From: Natronorubrum texcoconense
GTDB taxonomy: Archaea; Halobacteriota; Halobacteria; Halobacteriales; Natrialbaceae
Assembly: GCF_900100335.1 (NCBI RefSeq)
Contig: NZ_FNFE01000008.1
Location: 62,001-126,000, forward strand
Direction of reading: 5' to 3'
DNA length: 64,000 nucleotides
Made by a program: the position numbers and the translations under genes. The notes under the pieces were generated by a model. It was not told where the DNA came from and ran no database searches. It worked only from the letters and a program-made list of their open reading frames with translations. This document shows positions 63,066-64,000 of this stretch, in pieces (within the stretch, counting starts at the first letter, position 1; each line of letters opens with the position of its first letter).

Positions 63066-63421
63066 TCAGTGTATCCCTCGATCAGGTCGCGAAGCCGGTC
63101 CGCCGGCAGTGCGCCGGTGTATCGTTCTGCCTGTTCGCCGTTCGCGAACAGCGCGAGCGTCGGAACGCCACGGACACCGTAGGCGCCCGCGAGCTGCTGG
63201 TGTTCGTCGACGTCGACTTTCGCGATCACGGCGTCCGTCTCGGCTGCCAGTCCATCGAGGACCGGCTCGAGCATCTGGCACGGGCCACACCACGTCGCGA
63301 AGAAATCCACGAGTACCACGTCGTGCTCGTCGACGATCTCGTCGAGGTGACGCTTGCCGTCGATGTGGATCGGTTCGTCGATCGACCGTTCGGGCGAGTC
63401 GCTGTATGCATCAACTGTCAT
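63062..63421 (-). CDS. trxA: thioredoxin
   Basis: A 119-residue thioredoxin with the standard active site ATWCGPCQMLEPVL and cis-proline in RGVPTLALFANGEQ. The start is at MTVDAYSDSPERS; a TATA-like cttaaatact at about 63443-63452 on the minus strand lies near 25 nt upstream, so the mRNA is probably leaderless. A longer frame starting at 63466 is rejected for that reason. First gene of the trxA-trxB operon. Confidence 0.94.
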   Translation of the reverse strand: MTVDAYSDSPERSIDEPIHIDGKRHLDEIVDEHDVVLVDFFATWCGPCQMLEPVLDGLAAETDAVIAKVDVDEHQQLAGAYGVRGVPTLALFANGEQAERYTGALPADRLRDLIEGYTE

Positions 63422-63442
63422 CACGTCCTCGTACGGCCCTCG

Positions 63443-63452
63443 AGTATTTAAG
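63443..63452 (-). promoter_or_regulatory. TATA-like box of trxA-trxB
   Basis: On the minus strand cttaaatact lies 22-31 nt upstream of the trxA ATG, the distance expected for a leaderless transcript. Confidence 0.55.
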
Positions 63453-63498
63453 AGTTTTGTGGACACTATACAATATTGATTGGGGAAGAGAGCCGTCG

Positions 63499-63678
63499 AT
63501 GGTTTCGAATGAACTGGTCACGGAGCAGTCAGAGAATCAGATTGCGTCGAGGGCGGCCGGTTCCGAGGTTTCAGCCGTGCTAAAGTGGTATCGAAGCGTT
63601 CCCCATCTTCTGAACTACTGTTGGGACGAACACAACGTACCAGATGATTCGAGCGAGGTGTGCGGCAGACGTGTGTGA
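63499..63678 (+). CDS. possible 59-residue ORF
   Basis: ATG at 63499 starts a short frame (MVSNELVTEQSENQIASRAA ... VLKWYRSVPHLLNYCWDEHN) ending at 63678. Codon use is only moderately coding-like, less GC3-biased than its neighbours. It could be a remnant or a chance ORF. Confidence 0.25.
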   Translation: MVSNELVTEQSENQIASRAAGSEVSAVLKWYRSVPHLLNYCWDEHNVPDDSSEVCGRRV

Positions 63679-63727
63679 CTAACACACATCCCGCGTGAAA
63701 GCTCGATGGGGTCGTGAAATCAGCACG

Positions 63728-63743
63728 GCTCTCGAGAGAGCCG
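63728..63743. terminator. short hairpin after the regulator gene
   Basis: ggctctc-ga-gagagcc is a perfect 7-bp inverted repeat lying 5 nt after the stop of the minus-strand gene (63748). It could end or stabilise that transcript; no T-run follows directly. Confidence 0.3.
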
Positions 63744-63747
63744 GGAG

Positions 63748-64000
63748 CTATCCCTCGACGGGTGTGGGGGTGTCCTCGACGTGTTCGTACTTGTCCTCGA
63801 ACTCCTGGATGAGCTGACCCATCTTGGCGTACCAGTCGTTGAGCATTCGCTGCATATCGTTCGAGATCTGCGTCGGATCGGTCGGATAATAAACGTGGTA
63901 GTAACCACCCTGATCGTAGTTGATCTGCTCTTTCTGGATGAAACCGCTCTGGAGGAGCCGCTGGATCGATCGATAGGCGGTCGAGCGCTCGCGATCGACC
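63748..64000 (-). CDS. winged-helix regulator, 5' end outside window
   Basis: The visible 83 residues are the C-terminal part of a TrmB/MarR-like regulator: VDRERSTAYRSIQRLLQSGF is the end of the winged helix, and YDQGGYYHVYYPTDPTQISN and MQRMLNDWYAKMGQLIQEF (a dimerising helix) follow. This tail is typical of a conserved haloarchaeal regulator family. It may control nearby redox genes, which is inference. Stop TAG at 63748-63750. Confidence 0.8.
   Translation of the reverse strand, partial: VDRERSTAYRSIQRLLQSGFIQKEQINYDQGGYYHVYYPTDPTQISNDMQRMLNDWYAKMGQLIQEFEDKYEHVEDTPTPVEG

Overview
This is a stretch of haloarchaeal chromosome, most like the Natrialbales group (Natrinema/Haloterrigena relatives); the genus cannot be fixed from the sequence alone. 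The signs are high GC with strong GC3, very acidic proteins, Asp/Glu-rich lipoproteins, a halocyanin, an RPA-RPAP-phosphoesterase operon, an Orc1/Cdc6 gene beside an origin-like repeat region, an IS1341-type TnpB element, many small zinc-ribbon proteins and TATA boxes close to leaderless starts. No rRNA, tRNA or CRISPR array was found.

Layout. 1-8.6 kb: a hydrolase (cut by the window edge), small membrane and lipoproteins, a complete tyrosine recombinase, an ABC-2 exporter pair, a DUF4097 lipoprotein and a second integrase paralogue that lacks most catalytic residues. 8.7-17.3 kb: one nine-gene Mrp-type Na+/H+ antiporter operon on the minus strand, every junction overlapping. 17.5-24.3 kb: thioredoxin-like ferredoxin, acyl-CoA synthetase, MaoC hydratase, thiolase and MmgE/PrpD genes, then pyrD. 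24.3-27.9 kb: dihydroorotase (convergent with pyrD), a sugar-nucleotide epimerase and a membrane protein.

27.9-36.6 kb is loosely packed accessory DNA: several winged-helix regulators (two with membrane anchors), a secreted Glu/His-rich DUF7282 protein, a DUF1616 protein, small zinc ribbons and short tandem repeats. 36.6-42.0 kb is a tight five-gene operon that fits synthesis of a UDP-2,3-diacetamido-uronic acid (WbpD/E/B/A-like) plus a membrane glycosyltransferase, probably for surface glycan. 42.4-44.3 kb holds a TnpB element whose gene is broken by a small hairpin-bearing insertion.

44.5-56.7 kb is core genome: thioredoxin-like protein, glutamine synthetase, the single-stranded DNA-binding operon, ZIP transporter, methyltransferase, halocyanin and a riboflavin/F420-pathway reductase. 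56.8-58.4 kb has an orc1/cdc6 gene interrupted by one in-frame amber codon just before Walker A, next to four inverted ORB-like repeats around an AT-rich core. 58.5-64 kb: enoyl-CoA hydratase, MsrA, a GlpA-like oxidoreductase, a TrxA-TrxB operon and the end of a winged-helix regulator.

Most notable points: the stop codon in the origin-linked orc gene with its symmetric repeats; the TnpB insertion sharing a hairpin core with the gene's own 3' end; a thiolase with both active-site cysteines changed to serine; the catalytically dead integrase paralogue; and the Glu/His-rich secreted protein with a palindrome in its promoter.
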